Shown: one piece after another, positions 13,101-25,300 of the stretch
Layout: every line of letters begins with the position of its first letter
Position numbering within the stretch: the first letter of the stretch is position 1
DNA from: Lepidurus packardi
Taxonomy: Eukaryota > Arthropoda > Branchiopoda > Notostraca > Triopsidae
DNA length: 64,000 bases
Direction of reading: 5' to 3'
Assembly: GCA_023053545.1 (NCBI GenBank)
Contig: JAKZAN010000002.1
Location: 5,750,375 to 5,814,374, forward strand
Translations under genes and position numbers: made by a program
Notes under the pieces: model-generated
Told to the model about the DNA's origin: nothing
The model's database searches: none
What the model saw: only the letters and a program-made list of their open reading frames with translations

Positions 13101-16100
13101 GAGGTTGAGAGTGTACTCGAGGACCGTTTTGAGCTTGAGATAGGAGTCAAGAAGCAACCAGTGGATTCTTTTTTTTTTTTACTCCAAACTGCATCTTACA
13201 GTTGAGACGTTATTCCAGCGAGGCACCTAAGCGGCATTATCGTTGAGGCGACGGTACCGCTTGTTTGCCTGCAGCGAAAGTCCTGCGGATGGAGACCTGA
13301 CGTTTGTTTGAAAAAGGATGAAGCGAGCGAGAGAAAGGAAGACTCCTTTTAGCTACAAATGAAAAACGAGGAAACAATATATGATATGGAAGAGTTGGGT
13401 CAACCATGGAGCGACGGACTGCTGCCACCACCGGAAATTGCTCTTCTTTAGGAAGAAAAAAGGGCTCACCATTCGACTTGGTTTGGAGGGTAGTGGGAGG
13501 AAAGGGTTATAGGCTAAGCAAGCATGAGGTTTTTTTATACAAGTGGATGTGACGTCAGCATCGCCTGCCGATGACGTTGCGTTGTAGTCTGAGTATGCTG
13601 GCCCGAGGACGGAGCGATGTCTACGTTCGGACGTTTGTCTGGGCGAGTCAAAGCAGAAGATCAATGAGCCTGTCGGAAACTCTCCTGGGGTCAAGCCAAG
13701 CTGAAACGTCTATATTCCTTTGGGGAGATCTTTTAAAGAATTGTGTCGTCTTATCAAGGCTCACCCGTAGTATCTTTGGTAAGTCCGGGTATTCAGAACT
13801 ATACGTAGTAATTCAAGGGATATTCCACAGCAGTCCCAGGGATCATTCCTTGTCAATACCCGGGGATTTGTTTGGTACATTTACATGAACTTTATTGCAT
13901 GGTTTGTAGAAATAGTCAAAGAGGGATTTCTGCAGAAACACTAGAGAGTAGAGTCTGAACCCTTGTCTAGTTCTGTCAGACTTTCTCACGCTTCGGGAGT
14001 TCCAGAAAGATCCCTTGGGGCACCTGTATATCTAGTCGCAGCAGAAATAGTACTATTGTGTAGTGCAGGGCAGCACTGCTTATGCATATACAAGAATATC
14101 AGCAGAAATAGCATTACGTTATTATTCCATCTACGCTCAACGTAGGAAATATTTATAGGCACTTATGTTGTGTATAATTTTGAAGAAATACCTGCATTTA
14201 TATAAAAAAAAAAATTCCAATAAAAGAATTTATTCAAAAATTCCATTCCAAAAATTCTCATAGAATCTTGAGACCCCAACTGTCAGGGTTTTACGTCATT
14301 TGCAATTCTGGGATCGAGGTAGCTTTGGCCCAAAAATAGTATTGCATGGCAGAATTAACCTCACTTGCAGTACCCAGAGTTAGCATTTACTGCATGAAAT
14401 TATTAACATTACGGCATGGTACTTTAACAGTACTGCATAAACTCATGCGCTTTTGTTTCCTTACTATATTTCCTTTCATTGTTGTGTTGTAAAAGAAATG
14501 AATTCGGCCAAGCATGCAGTTTGGAGATCTGGTTGACAGAAATGTTTTAACTTGTGCGCTCAGCATTGCTGTCAAATCCTTAAGGTTTTAAAAAAATCTT
14601 GAAAAAAGAAAATATACGATGGTTTAGCCAAGGAATATAAACAAATACTCTAGATTCCAAGAATTTGCATCTGGTATTAAAAAGGCGCCTAGAGGTACCA
14701 ATATTTCTTCAACCGATTCTTCCTTTCTCCCAGCTGACATGACAAAAGCTTCGCTATTTGCCAACTGCCAGGCAATCAGCTTTGAGTCTGCATAAAGCTC
14801 CAGTACTACTGCTGCTGCTGCCTTTCCTCAAACTGAAATCTATTTACTGTGTAAGGGAGAAAAAAAAACTTTTAAATGATATTTCCGTCTTTCAAGGGAA
14901 GTCCGGAACGGCTGGGAAAGCGTCAAATGTGCTTTTGTTGCCTTTTTCTTTCTGTGTAGCGCCCTTCTTTACTTTTTTTGTCTTTGTTTTTCCCGTCTTC
15001 ACTTGCAATAATATGATGCTATTTTTAGAACTGGGGGTGGGGGTAGGGGTACTTGGTAAGGAGGGAATTGCTTTTGCTGAAGCACACTCTATACGCCCCA
15101 GCATGCGAGAGATGGGTCTGGGGTCGCCTGTCCGTCCGTCCGTCCGTCAACCCAGCAATGGCTGCATCTCGAAGGAGCCGAATTGCTGCGTTTGCTTGTT
15201 GCGGAGCAGCGTGAGGAACGATCACATCGATCGCTCGGCTAGGGAGTCTCGACTTGACCTATATTATCACACTGTACCTCTATTATTCGAGAGACGCGTG
15301 GAGTAAAAGAAATACATCCGTAAAATGGCATCGTAAATACCTTATTTACCTCGATTTACGTATACAGGGTTTCTTCATATGAGTATGTCAGTATCTGCTC
15401 TAGTGTTTCTTTCGCGTAATACTCCCCAGCCGGTTTATTTGGTTGGTGCGGAATGTTTGCGACACGGCCTAAACCAAACCATGAAACCAAGTTTGTGAGT
15501 GGTGACGGAAGTTCCGGCTGACGAGGGAAAAGGCAGTTAATGGGTGTACTGCAGGGCGCGAAGACCAATAACACCACTACATTTGGGAATGCTACGGATG
15601 TAGCTCTATAGTAACGGATCCGGAAGGGATCCGTGATGAGGAAATAAGCCAAAGCCTTCACCCCTAGAAGGATCACGCAGCAGGGGCTTAAAAGTCAATA
15701 CATAACAGTAGTACACACGTTTTCACATGGTTTGACGCCGGCCAGAGGCTAACTGTACTCATAAAACCTTCATTGATCCTGATCACTTGTACGTGGGGTA
15801 GGTTCTCAGAAAATCGTTGAAACGACATGGAAGATTCCAAAGACAAGCTAAAGGTAGGGCTTTAAGAGTCCAGTAAGGGAGAGGAATCACCCCTCTAATG
15901 CATCTGATAACTAGAATAAAAATCACTTGATTACTGAACTACTAGGGTGGTGCAGAAGCAAGGGCAGGCTACCCTGGGACAGATATGACAGATTTGGTTG
16001 AATTTGTCGAAGGTTTTCTTTCGCAGAGTTGAAGGATGAAAGGGTATTTGCTACGGTTACTAATTAGCGAGAATGACAGCTGGCAAATCTCATGACACCG

Positions 16101-18956
16101 GTCTGAAAGTCAGAGGTAAGGTAAGGTAGAAGTTCGAGAAGGTATTCGCTCTCGTATCTCAAGGTAGATTTGGTCTGCGACTCACGTTATCTCTGCTTGG
16201 ATTTCAGGAAAGTTCCAAGAAGGCAAAGCCTCTTACTAGATTACGGGTTTTTTTAGGGGGGCAGTAGTTCTGTACGGCCCCGGACTTTGCCTGGGACGTC
16301 GCGAGCGACCCAGTGGCACTACTCTACAATTCAAGCCTCTATTCAGTTTACGTTACTCGTTACAGCAATTTGCTTTTACGTTTCCTTGCCAGATGTTCCC
16401 TAGTTTCTTCAAATTCAGGCAAGGGGACGAGAGCGAGAGAGAGAAACTGGATTATATGTCTTGGGTATATGCTTGTCGACCTCCAGGTTTTATTGCTTAG
16501 AGGCTGGTTTGTTTCGACCCGAGTTAGTGTCAGTGGGCCTGACCCGGGCGCTCCTCTCTTATCTTCCCTTTTTTTGGTTATCGCCTTTACCCCCCGGGCA
16601 CACCCCCTGTCCAGGGGCCAGTTGTACGATAGAAGAGTGGAAGCATTAAGCATGGGTACAGCGGAGGCAGCATTTTGTGGCATGCAGCATGCCGTCCATT
16701 AACATCAAGCGTCAGAACGCGGGATGAAAGAACCGCCTGAAATACATTGTAACTATACATGAACCTGGACTGACAACCAAATTACGCCCTGTACAAGCTC
16801 TTCAACGAGACCTTGGAAAGTTGTGTAATATACGGTAATATGTCAAAGCGTTCAGATCCTGGGACAGCCCAAAGGGAACCGGTAGGTGCTCGGCGGCTTT
16901 GACGTCATCCGTTGACGTCACACCACAAGCTTTTTTCCTACACTACCGATAGGAGCTTGCTGTTAGCCCAATTGCATATATAGACGACTATTTTCGTTGT
17001 GTTTGGTTGTGTCGTCTTCCAACAATCCTCCCCCCTCCCTCTCTGTCTCTTATTTTTTTTCTCTGTCTTAACTAGGGCATCGTTACAGTATCGACTGTTT
17101 AGTTGTCCTTTTTGGGGCGTAAACATACACCCAATTAGCCTAAACAAACACGCCATCTATGGGAACACCTGATTCCGAATTCCTAACAGATAGAGGTAAT
17201 ACTTAGCCAATTTCTTGCTGTACTATCCTTGCCTCCACCCAGAGCTAAGGAATGATTGATTTAGGAGATAAAGGAATTAAAAAGAAAACAGAAAAATCGT
17301 AAAGAAAGTAAAACAAAACTTCTTTGATTTTTAGTCATCCTTAAAGCTATGCAGCTAACCCAGAATTGTCATTCGAAGGTTTTTATTTTTCTGTTCAGAA
17401 TATGAAAATGCTTTTATATTTCTTGGCCGTAGAAAACCTCAAAGACTTGAAAGTCGTGCAACTTTGTGCAAACGGTGTGCGGCAGAGATGGATGGATGGC
17501 TTTTGAAAAGTCCATCGAAGGCCATATTTGCGTTGCTGCAGTAAGGTCACCAAACGATGGTTGGCTAGAAAAAAATAGAAGGGAACTGCAGTTCTATATA
17601 TCGGAGGCGTTCTCTAAAAACGTTGAAGTGGTTCCTTAGAAAATGACGGGAACCTGATTTCCGAACACCGTCGTATGCAGAATATATTCGTGTTTGTCGC
17701 GGAATCAGGCCATCGAAGTGTACGGATATATTTCCTATTTACTATACAAAATTCTAAAAGTGTGTATAAAGACGGTCGATATTCAATCCTGCATATTGAA
17801 TTATGCAAAAGCGGCTTTCTAACCGGTCTCACACCAGACTCTTTTAAGTTGGTGTTAGAATAGAGCTTGATGCAGGTCCGTACCTCCTTCGGTGCTTCAC
17901 GTTTGAAAGGCGCAAAACAAAACTTTTCATCTCGGGCACAATAATTCTGCTGTCTTGGCTGCTGTTATCGACCCGTGCCAGAACACAAACATACACAAGA
18001 CAGGCTCCGGCTTTGATCGAGGAGATGCAAGAACGGAAACCGCTTGGGGAAACAGAGCGGCAAACCCTCTTTCCACTGGCAAAAGTCCTCCCTCGGGCAA
18101 TGGAGGGTTATCGGGCTAAGTTAAATCATTTCTTACCTTTGCCATTGCTAAAAAAAAAATTCTGCGAGAGGGAAAGTTACAACAAAAGCTTCAAAAGCTT
18201 GCCTTTGACATCTGATCTGTTTGCGTTTAGAGTTAGAGCTACTAAACACCTCAGAACCCACAAAAAAATTCAACAAAAGTGGGTTTGATGCTAGTTGTGC
18301 ACAGTAACTTTGCAACGTCAACTCGGGGCTCTTCTTTACCCATCCCAAACGAGATGAAACAGCAATTTCAAGCTTGAGTTAACTTCGTGGGTTAGGAACG
18401 AGGTTAGGTATAAGTGCCGGATAGTTGGGGAAGCACTATCGGAAGCACGCCAAAGTGTTGAGAATTCAAAAGCGTCCTTTCGTACTATTACTGTTACTTC
18501 AAGCCTAAAGCGGTAAAGGGGGCTCTGTAGAGCACGTGCAAGCACTGCTTAACTCTTGGCGTTTGAAGTTTATCCTCCCGGCGGAACCGACACGGTTTAT
18601 TCACGTCAAAATACTAAAAGTAACGGCAAAGTATACATATATATATATAGTGACGGCGTTCCTGTTGGTGTGATGCAAGGTAAGGGTGCTTGCAAGAATG
18701 AGAAGTCTTTGAACTTACCTGGTACAACACGAGGTCCATTGGCCATGGTTGATCCTCCGCCGTAGGTAACGTGGGACGGGTCGGCGGAGGACACGACAGC
18801 AATATCTTCGAGTTCATCGTCAAGTTGCAGTTCTTGACGGGAGCACGGTGTGTATTTAACGATGCGTGAATTTTCACCAGAGGAATTGTTGCCACCTCTA
18901 CTAACTCCCAGTCGACGTCCGCCCAAGGAGAAGACGCCACTCCTTCTGGCCGACAT
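1135..18956 (-). CDS. CNGL: Cyclic nucleotide-gated cation channel, CNGA/CNGL type (complete, 8 coding exons)
   Basis: Exons, in transcript order: 18956-18719, 11167-9824, 7344-7204, 6390-6238, 6072-5935, 5782-5615, 1732-1475, 1370-1135; 2676 nt, 891 aa. An in-frame stop lies two codons before the start ATG. Residues 1-265 are Ser/Thr-rich and low complexity. S1-S6 lie at about 277-298, 309-332, 357-376, 381-401 (Arg/Lys-rich S4), 410-434 and 489-516. The pore reads [11 protein letters not shown] with Asp481 in the filter. The C-linker (517-590, [20 protein letters not shown]) and cyclic-nucleotide domain (590-715) follow; the phosphate cassette is [19 protein letters not shown], with the Arg and Thr expected in cGMP-preferring channels. 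Exon 7 is Ser/Thr/Gln-rich. Exon 8 encodes a leucine-zipper coiled coil, as in CNGA subunits. It is a plasma or ciliary membrane channel that passes Na+ and Ca2+ when cGMP or cAMP binds. The TIGD filter, rather than TIGE, recalls arthropod CNGL proteins (from memory). All seven introns are phase 1. Confidence 0.95.
3322..3798. mobile_element. Non-autonomous DNA transposon (MITE), copy 1
   Basis: A 477-bp element starts CACAGTATAAAAGG and ends in the inverse, ATACTGTG. The terminal inverted repeats run about 50 bp and include tttacacagtatggtaacag and its complement. It is flanked by ctgaatac (3314-3321) and ctgtatac (3799-3806), an 8-bp target duplication with one mismatch, the size made by hAT-type transposases. 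There is no transposase. Two further copies occur at 4542-4950 and 29878-30324. The superfamily is inferred from duplication length only. Confidence 0.8.
4212..4341. repeat. Fold-back inverted repeat (hairpin element)
   Basis: The arms at 4212-4263 and 4285-4341 are near-complementary: aacttcgacggtaatgatta pairs with taatcattaccgtcgaagtt, and gtgtttcaggatttaa with ttaaatcctgaaacac. The spacer is about 21 nt and T-rich. A few mismatches and a small length difference lie mid-arm. It is unrelated in sequence to the MITE family on either side. It is probably a small fold-back MITE, and no clear target duplication was found. Confidence 0.85.
4542..4950. mobile_element. Same MITE family, copy 2
   Basis: It starts cacagcaggatagcaagg and ends with the exact complement, ccttgctatcctgctgtg. 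The interior shares long blocks with copies 1 and 3, including cggtttgcaaagcgcaatg and gtaggatctta. The outermost terminal stretch of copy 1 is missing, so this is a shorter subfamily or an eroded copy. A 101-codon frame is open through it, but differences from copy 1 are mostly non-synonymous, so I do not call a protein. Confidence 0.8.
7345..9823 (-). other. CNG intron 2 (between exons 2 and 3), no other gene seen
   Basis: Donor CAAG|GTAAAT and acceptor CTTGCAG are both phase 1. Open frames inside (7699-7953, 8482-8716, 8789-9187) have no recognisable motif or splice partners. Confidence 0.75.
11168..18718 (-). other. CNG intron 1 (7.5 kb), no other gene recognised
   Basis: Donor CAG|GTAAGT (exon 1) and acceptor TACCCAG (exon 2), phase 1. 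The longest plus frames are 12209-12574 (121 codons, Lys/Glu-rich) and 14758-15306 (182 codons, dominated by T-run translation). Neither has a recognisable domain. A (GTCC) run lies near 15130-15148. Confidence 0.75.
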
Positions 18957-20140
18957 GCCCTAGTAGGGCCACGCCCACGCATCGGGCCTTCCCGTCTTTG
19001 GCACCTTGTCGTATATGTTGTAAGTTCTTGCCTCACTTCGGGAAGAGCTAATCACGTCGAAAATAAGTTCATAGTTGTCGCAAGAAACAAACTGTTGAAG
19101 ACGTTGGCTCACTTCGAAAAAAGAGCTGTTTTTCTTTTCTCCCTTTTTTTTCTCTTAGGAGGTTCAGGAAAGGTCACTGCAAGCTATACACAACCCTCCC
19201 TCACACATGTTGCATGCCCATATCACATGTATGTTTCATTTCCTTATTCGATCGCCCACAAAACACTCGTTCCCCTGACCCCAAAAGCGGCGACGATCCA
19301 CTTGAGCACGCAACGTAGATTCCCTCTTATCTTGGAATGTCTCTTGGAACACTTCACTCACTAGCCATCCATGTTGCAGCGGTTTCTACATCCAACCGTT
19401 CTAACTAAACGGCTTGCAGATAAGGGATGTTTAAACTAGAGGTCGCTGTACGTACGATCACACGTGTCTCTCCCTTGTGGGAATATTGTAGTAACAGGAC
19501 TCACAGGTAGAACACTTCTAGCTGGATAGATAGTTTCCATGGAGTGACCTGCTAAAAATAGAAATGATTACTTCCCTGACTACACCTTATATTACAACAA
19601 ATAGAGGTGTCCCCAATAAGGAGGATACAGTAATAATAAAAATTTGTCAAAGTAAAACAGGTTATTTTACGTTAAACAAATCCGTGGAAATTGCGTCTAT
19701 TTTGTTACTATCTATAGGTTCTCTGTAAAAGCAGCTGACCAATGGCCCTGACTTCCTGAACTACATGGTAGTGAAACAACGTTTTAAAGTTGTTAGGGTC
19801 AAAATACTGACGCGCCAACGATTTGTCCCCTCTGTCCCTCTCCCCAAGTACCAGGAGGTAGTTAAGGGTGCCATGTCTACTCCTTAGGCTTTTTTTTTAG
19901 TTAGAGGGTAGTTATGTCCTAACAAGAATTTCTGGATATTTTTTCCCGTGTATAACACATTATTGCAGTTAGAGTAAGAACTAAGACGTATTTCCTAACC
20001 TTCGCCAGGTACTGTACATTGACAGTGTTACCGAGTTGCATATACCCCAATCCGAAACAGCCACAGCGTTGCCGCTTGCTGCAAAATGAAGCTGGAAGCA
20101 TAGGGAAAAAGGAGGCGGGGAAATTTAAAAATTCTTTTAA

Positions 20141-20165
20141 AGGTTAGGTTAGATTAGGTTAGGTA
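20141..20165 (+). repeat. Short TTAGG-like array
   Basis: The sequence aggttaggttagattaggtt, continued by aggta, contains interrupted TTAGG units, the arthropod telomere motif. It is only about 24 bp, so a chance or interstitial copy is likely. Confidence 0.5.
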
Positions 20166-21238
20166 AAGAGTAAGCAGATAGTTTCAGCTGTTAATAACAC
20201 TAAGATCAATGCTAAGAATTCTTATTCACTCAGTGAACAGTAGATCAGCTGATTGCCAATATCAACAGCGTGGCAACCCTGGGCCACCTTTCTCCGTAGG
20301 ATTTTCCCCATTCCTGGCTTGTTCGGATTGGGGTTTGAAAATACCGGGTTGGCCACCAGCGCGGCTGGTCTATCGCAGTGGCGTTATCGATCCGCGAGTG
20401 TTGGCTTGAATGTGTGTGTATTTATGTATATTGTAAGGCCTCGTTCACTCTAGGCTAGGGGCAGCATGGGGCAAAGCGTAGAAATCTTTTGACCTCTCTC
20501 TCTTGCTTGCGTCTCTCGTTTTCGCAAGTTCCGTCCCTTTGAAGATCACAATTGGTATACAGTGAAAACCGTTTAACTTGAATATTAAGTCGGTTATCAC
20601 GACAGTTTTTTTATTAACTAGGATTTTTGCATATATCCGTTAGCACAAATTCCTTTTAACACAAAAAATATCCCGGTTTCTTCGATTTCTTGTTAAGGTT
20701 TTCACTGCATGTAATCTTCTATTAGTCTAGAATCGAAAGAAAACTTGGCATTCGGGGAAGTGGTTTGGAGAGAAAAACCGGAAACAAGGCCCAGGAACCC
20801 AGTGATCCTCATCTCTTGGTGTGCAAGGCATCATAATGGAAGTACAATTAAGAAAGCGTTTGCCGTAAGGCTCTGACGTTCGACTTTCCTTGGTATAAAG
20901 GCTACACAGCTTTGGCGTAGTTCGGGTTTTTAGAAGCAGTACACGGTTAATGGGGTCCATTTTTCTTGTGTTGCTTTTAGTTCGTTTTCGAAGGTCGTAG
21001 ATCTGAAAAGAAGATCTCCACTAGGGCATTGGGGTGTACTAGAAAGATGCCCTAAAATTTTCACAGTTTTTTTATCATAACATGCAAATCGCTGACAACC
21101 AACAGGCATTGGCGAAAGCCTTTTTGGGGAATACAGATGTAACTGATCTTGACGGCTATAAGAAACAACTCCCTCGATCCCAAGATCGTTTTCGCTCCGT
21201 CAGATTCGCATTCCACCCTTGACTAAACTCCTCTACAG

Positions 21239-21262
21239 AAGGAGAGAGAGAGAGAGAGAGAA
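21239..21262 (+). repeat. (AG)n microsatellite
   Basis: About ten GA units lie in the CNG-LRCH intergenic gap. Simple sequence. Confidence 0.85.
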
Positions 21263-22160
21263 AACACAGGAACAACAAAGAAGTCATTTTTTTTCATGTC
21301 CCATTACCGTTGCCGCATAGCATAGAGAGATCCCTTTATTCATACAAAACTTGTATTGACCATCCTTAGGCACGAATACGTGCACACTATTCTAACTAAC
21401 GCCGGATTAAACTTAGCGCATCCCCTGATCACGTTACACGACTAGGAAACAATCATAGTCGTGTACGGTTGCCTGGAAAGGTTTGTATGACAATACGCAG
21501 CACGTTAGCTGACATGACTCGATAGCTGCCATTGTACCGTAGAAGTATCAACGTTAGAATTTAGGCTTACATAAGAAAAAAAAGTGGTTTTATTAAGGGC
21601 AACGATCTTTATAGCGAAGCTAAGGTTTCTTTATTCCTTTCCAAGCATAGTCTAATAAACCACCAAGAGAGAACCCCCGTACAACGTCTGGCAACATTAA
21701 TGAAGAGATTCAGATATCTGCCTGCTCGCTGGAGTTCTGCTCTCTCTTCCTATCTTGGAATAATTACGTTGCAAATGTCCTCTGAGGGAAGGAAGCGAAA
21801 CAGTACCCACCCTTGCTGTGATAAAGCGAGGTAATACATAAATCCATTACAAGCCTGCAAGCATCGTACACAACAGTATATCAACGACCCATTGATTTTA
21901 CTGCCTTTTTCCTGTCCTCTATCCGTTTGCCCCACCATCCCAACTTGGCCTTTTGCTCTCTATTTTCGGATGCCCCGTGGGACCTAAAAAGCTTTTGATT
22001 AATCCATGCAAATATATTATTCAGCACTTCAGCCAGACAACCCATTAGAAGCCTACCATGCTCCATTCTTGTCATCTAAATTTGACAAAATTTTACAAGA
22101 TCTTGGCTTTTCCTGTGATAATTTTATAGTATGTTCCTGCGTGGATTTCTCGATCTAGAA

Positions 22161-22355
22161 TCAGTATTGCCTGCAAGTATTTCTCGAAAACCAAGCGAGG
22201 TCTTCGCTGTCGAGTACAGTGTGCCGCCGACTCTTGTTGCAGAAAGCCCCGAGGCCGAGTTTGTAGCAGTTGTTGGGGCCGTTGGGACACACAGCTTCCT
22301 GCTGAAGATAGCATAAATCATTACGCTTCCATGTGGATGTGAGCCGTAGTTTAAC
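22161..22355 (-). CDS. Possible cysteine-rich secreted-protein exon (unconfirmed)
   Basis: A 64-codon frame ends at a TGA at 22161. It contains C-x7-C-x6-C-x8-C (around CYLQQEAVCPNGPNNC and LGLGAFC) and a fifth Cys near the end, a spacing seen in small secreted disulfide proteins. It has no ATG and would need an upstream exon. The frame just upstream on the same strand (about 22459-22355) also reads protein-like, with two Cys around DLDVPSYLSCFSEY, and a GTAAGA...CTTAG intron (about 22538-22464) could join it to more sequence. The two frames do not join through a convincing donor. All three frames are open here, so chance in GC-richer sequence is a serious alternative. Confidence 0.2.
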   Translation of the reverse strand, partial: VKLRLTSTWKRNDLCYLQQEAVCPNGPNNCYKLGLGAFCNKSRRHTVLDSEDLAWFSRNTCRQY

Positions 22356-25300
22356 CTAGCCGAACGTCTTTGTGCATCCTTGAGTCTGACGTATTCGGAA
22401 AAACAACTGAGATAAGATGGAACATCCAAATCCCTGTCAAGCAACGTTTGATAGCATTGAAGCTCACTAAGAGTGGTTGACTCCTATCTATAAGCTTCCT
22501 ATTGCTCATTTGAAACGGCTGACTTTGCTATTCTTACATGGATTTGGATAAACCATGGTTGTCCGCGACAGCTGGAACTAGCGAAGTTAGTCTGGGAATT
22601 GACGTCTTCGGCGATACACCGTTCCGAGCCCTACTTTGTTCGGGCACCGGGTCTCTCTTGGAATCAAGTTCAGCACACAGGGCAGGGAAGGGTCAAACTG
22701 GAGGAGAAGGAGCAGAGAAAACTTGTCACCCCCCGGGGTAGAACAGCGAGCAATTCCATGGGAAGTGACAAGCAAGTAAACGCTAGCTCCATTCGATATG
22801 ACAGTCCATTATAGCCGTACGCAGCAAGTGGAGAAGGTAGGTCCTTCCATTCTTCCCTGGAGGCGTTTTTAACCCGACATCTCGGACCGCCATACCTGTC
22901 ATGCGTCCCGTTCCCATACATTGCCTGCAGAATCTAAGACGTCTTATCTGCCAGCCGCCATTACCAAATACCAGGGCGGCGAAGTTTCTTGGTGAAGTTT
23001 TGACGAGATACGGACTTATAGCTCCAGGTTTGCTAGCCCTAAGGGACCCTAAACCTACCATATGAGGTCCCTTTAGAACCACAACTGCCTTGAACCCCTA
23101 GTCCCCAATAAACTTGTCGTACCCTTGGTGCTGAACCCATCAACCGGAACCACCGTAATTCCAACTGGGAACGCAGTAATGCTGCAGCTTGCCTAATCTT
23201 CGGGGACATGGAAAATGCAGTGGAGCCACGTTCTTTAAACCCCATTTAAAGATCAATCATGGGTTCTTAAAGCGTATATGACCGATAGGCTTAAATAAAA
23301 GAAAAATGGAAGAAAAAACTGTAGTCATTCCAAGATGATCATTTCCGGTTTCAAAGAGCTTCCTGTTTGTAGAGAATATAAGCTTGGGAATTTCTCTATC
23401 AACACGTTCCATATAAAGCAGAATTTAAATAATTCAATAATTCATGCTATGGTTCGCATGGTGAAGTGCCCGAAAGTTATTTTACACTGTGCCGATTTAG
23501 TCTCACTGTTATACGGACGCAAAGCGTGTGAAAGTCCGCTTAGCAAGCCGGGGAGACTAATTATCAAAGACATTCCCATATAGCTGAGGTCTTTGAGGAA
23601 CAAAAGGCGGACGAAAACATTGTCATCCGTTCTCATACGTCCCAGCTTTTTGGGGATCGTTGCAGAGGGTTTGAAAGATCTCAAGATGTGTGGGAATTAG
23701 ACGGTGATCGATTTTTATGGATTGCCCAGGTTCCACAATCCTTCTTCCCTCCAACAGCCAACAAAATAAGAATAGAAGAGCAAGGTTAGGTCCATAGAAG
23801 ATCAAGTAAAACACGATGGCTTTTCGGGATTCTCCCGAATCCATGGCTGCTTTGTATTCTGTAATTTTCGCTAGGGTACATATTTGCTTATTAAAGTGAC
23901 TTACACCAACTTGACGCTATATTTTTTTTAACCACCCTTACCCGTTTGAAATAAAGAGCGGTTTTAATGAGTGTGCTGCCAGGTCTCCTCACAAGTAAGT
24001 TCGCTTGCGTGAAGCCCTAATTAAAAGTTGAAAAGGATCTCTTAAACTGGAGGAGTTTTGTTTTACCCTTCCCTCCCATAGTTTTCTCGCACGGTACTTC
24101 GGCCCGGAAAAGAAGTTTGCACACACCAATGAGTTTAGATTTGGAGTGGTGTCGAGGTCTATGCTCTGTAGTTAGTTGATGAAGAGTTAGACATTAACAA
24201 AGATGTATGGAAGCACTCATGTAACCCTAAAACAGCCATGCAGTTCGGGAGCAATGAAAGAGCTTTTTTTCCGCACCGTATGCTCTGGTTTATTCCAAGG
24301 CTTTGGACGTGATATGTAATTTGGGGACCATTTACGTTGGCTGTAACAATTAATTTTTTAAGGCACTCGAGTTTACTTGACTTCTGCTTCTAGTTCTTGT
24401 ACTAAAATACAACTGAGATTGTTCAGAGCATTTGTTTTCCCCTGGCATTTCAAACGGTTTTTAGGTAGATTAAGATCTATGTTGAGTGTCTAAGTACACT
24501 ATTTGCAACTTATCCTGATGCGCTCTTCATAACTGTTCCTGGAAGCGTACATGTTTGGGACTGTTGGCAATGGTAACTTACAGCAAGGTACTCGCAAGGA
24601 AATCTATTCAGCTGTCGTAAGTTAAAAGGAAGTCCATTGCTTGTACCCAAAAAGAAACACCCCATTAAGAGGAAATGAGAGGAATTCAGCTGCAATTCCA
24701 AGAATACGGTAGATACGATTGATATGTACTCTTGCTGGAATCGTTTTGCTCCCTACAGAGACTAAAAACTGTGCTTGGATATGAGTCGTGGTAACGATTG
24801 CAATGAAAAAAGCAGGCTTAAAAAGCGCCTCGATATTAAAAATTTACATAAAATATTGAAAATGTTCTGAATTCTTTCGAGAATGTTTGGATGCTTCTGT
24901 TGCTATGACAGCCCCGAAAAATACACTACTCACTCGTACTCCCAAGGGTGTGATCAGTTTTATAGGATTGACTAAGCTTGTGTAGTGGGAGAAACGGATA
25001 TAAATGTGGGAGTTAAGACGCCATGAAATAAAACTTAATCAATTTTTCCATGTTTAATCTGCAATGCAGATGGAGTGATGCAGCGCCTCAACGTTGCTTT
25101 TTTCTGCTCGTTTCTTCCATCACCCCAGCATCATTCCTTTTTATACAAGCATTTGAAGCTGAGGGATTGAGGAGAGAAGTGTCTAATTTGTATCGTTTCT
25201 TTTCTCGGGTTGTTTAGATGGTTTCAACCGAGAGTTTCTTTCCTCAGGCGAGAAGAATTCTTTTGCCTGTCACCGCAAGGATGCAACCGAATAGCTCAGC

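Noticed and set aside
14758..15306. 182-codon plus frame in CNG intron 1
   Set aside because: Composition comes from T-runs and (GTCC)n; no domain, no splice context.
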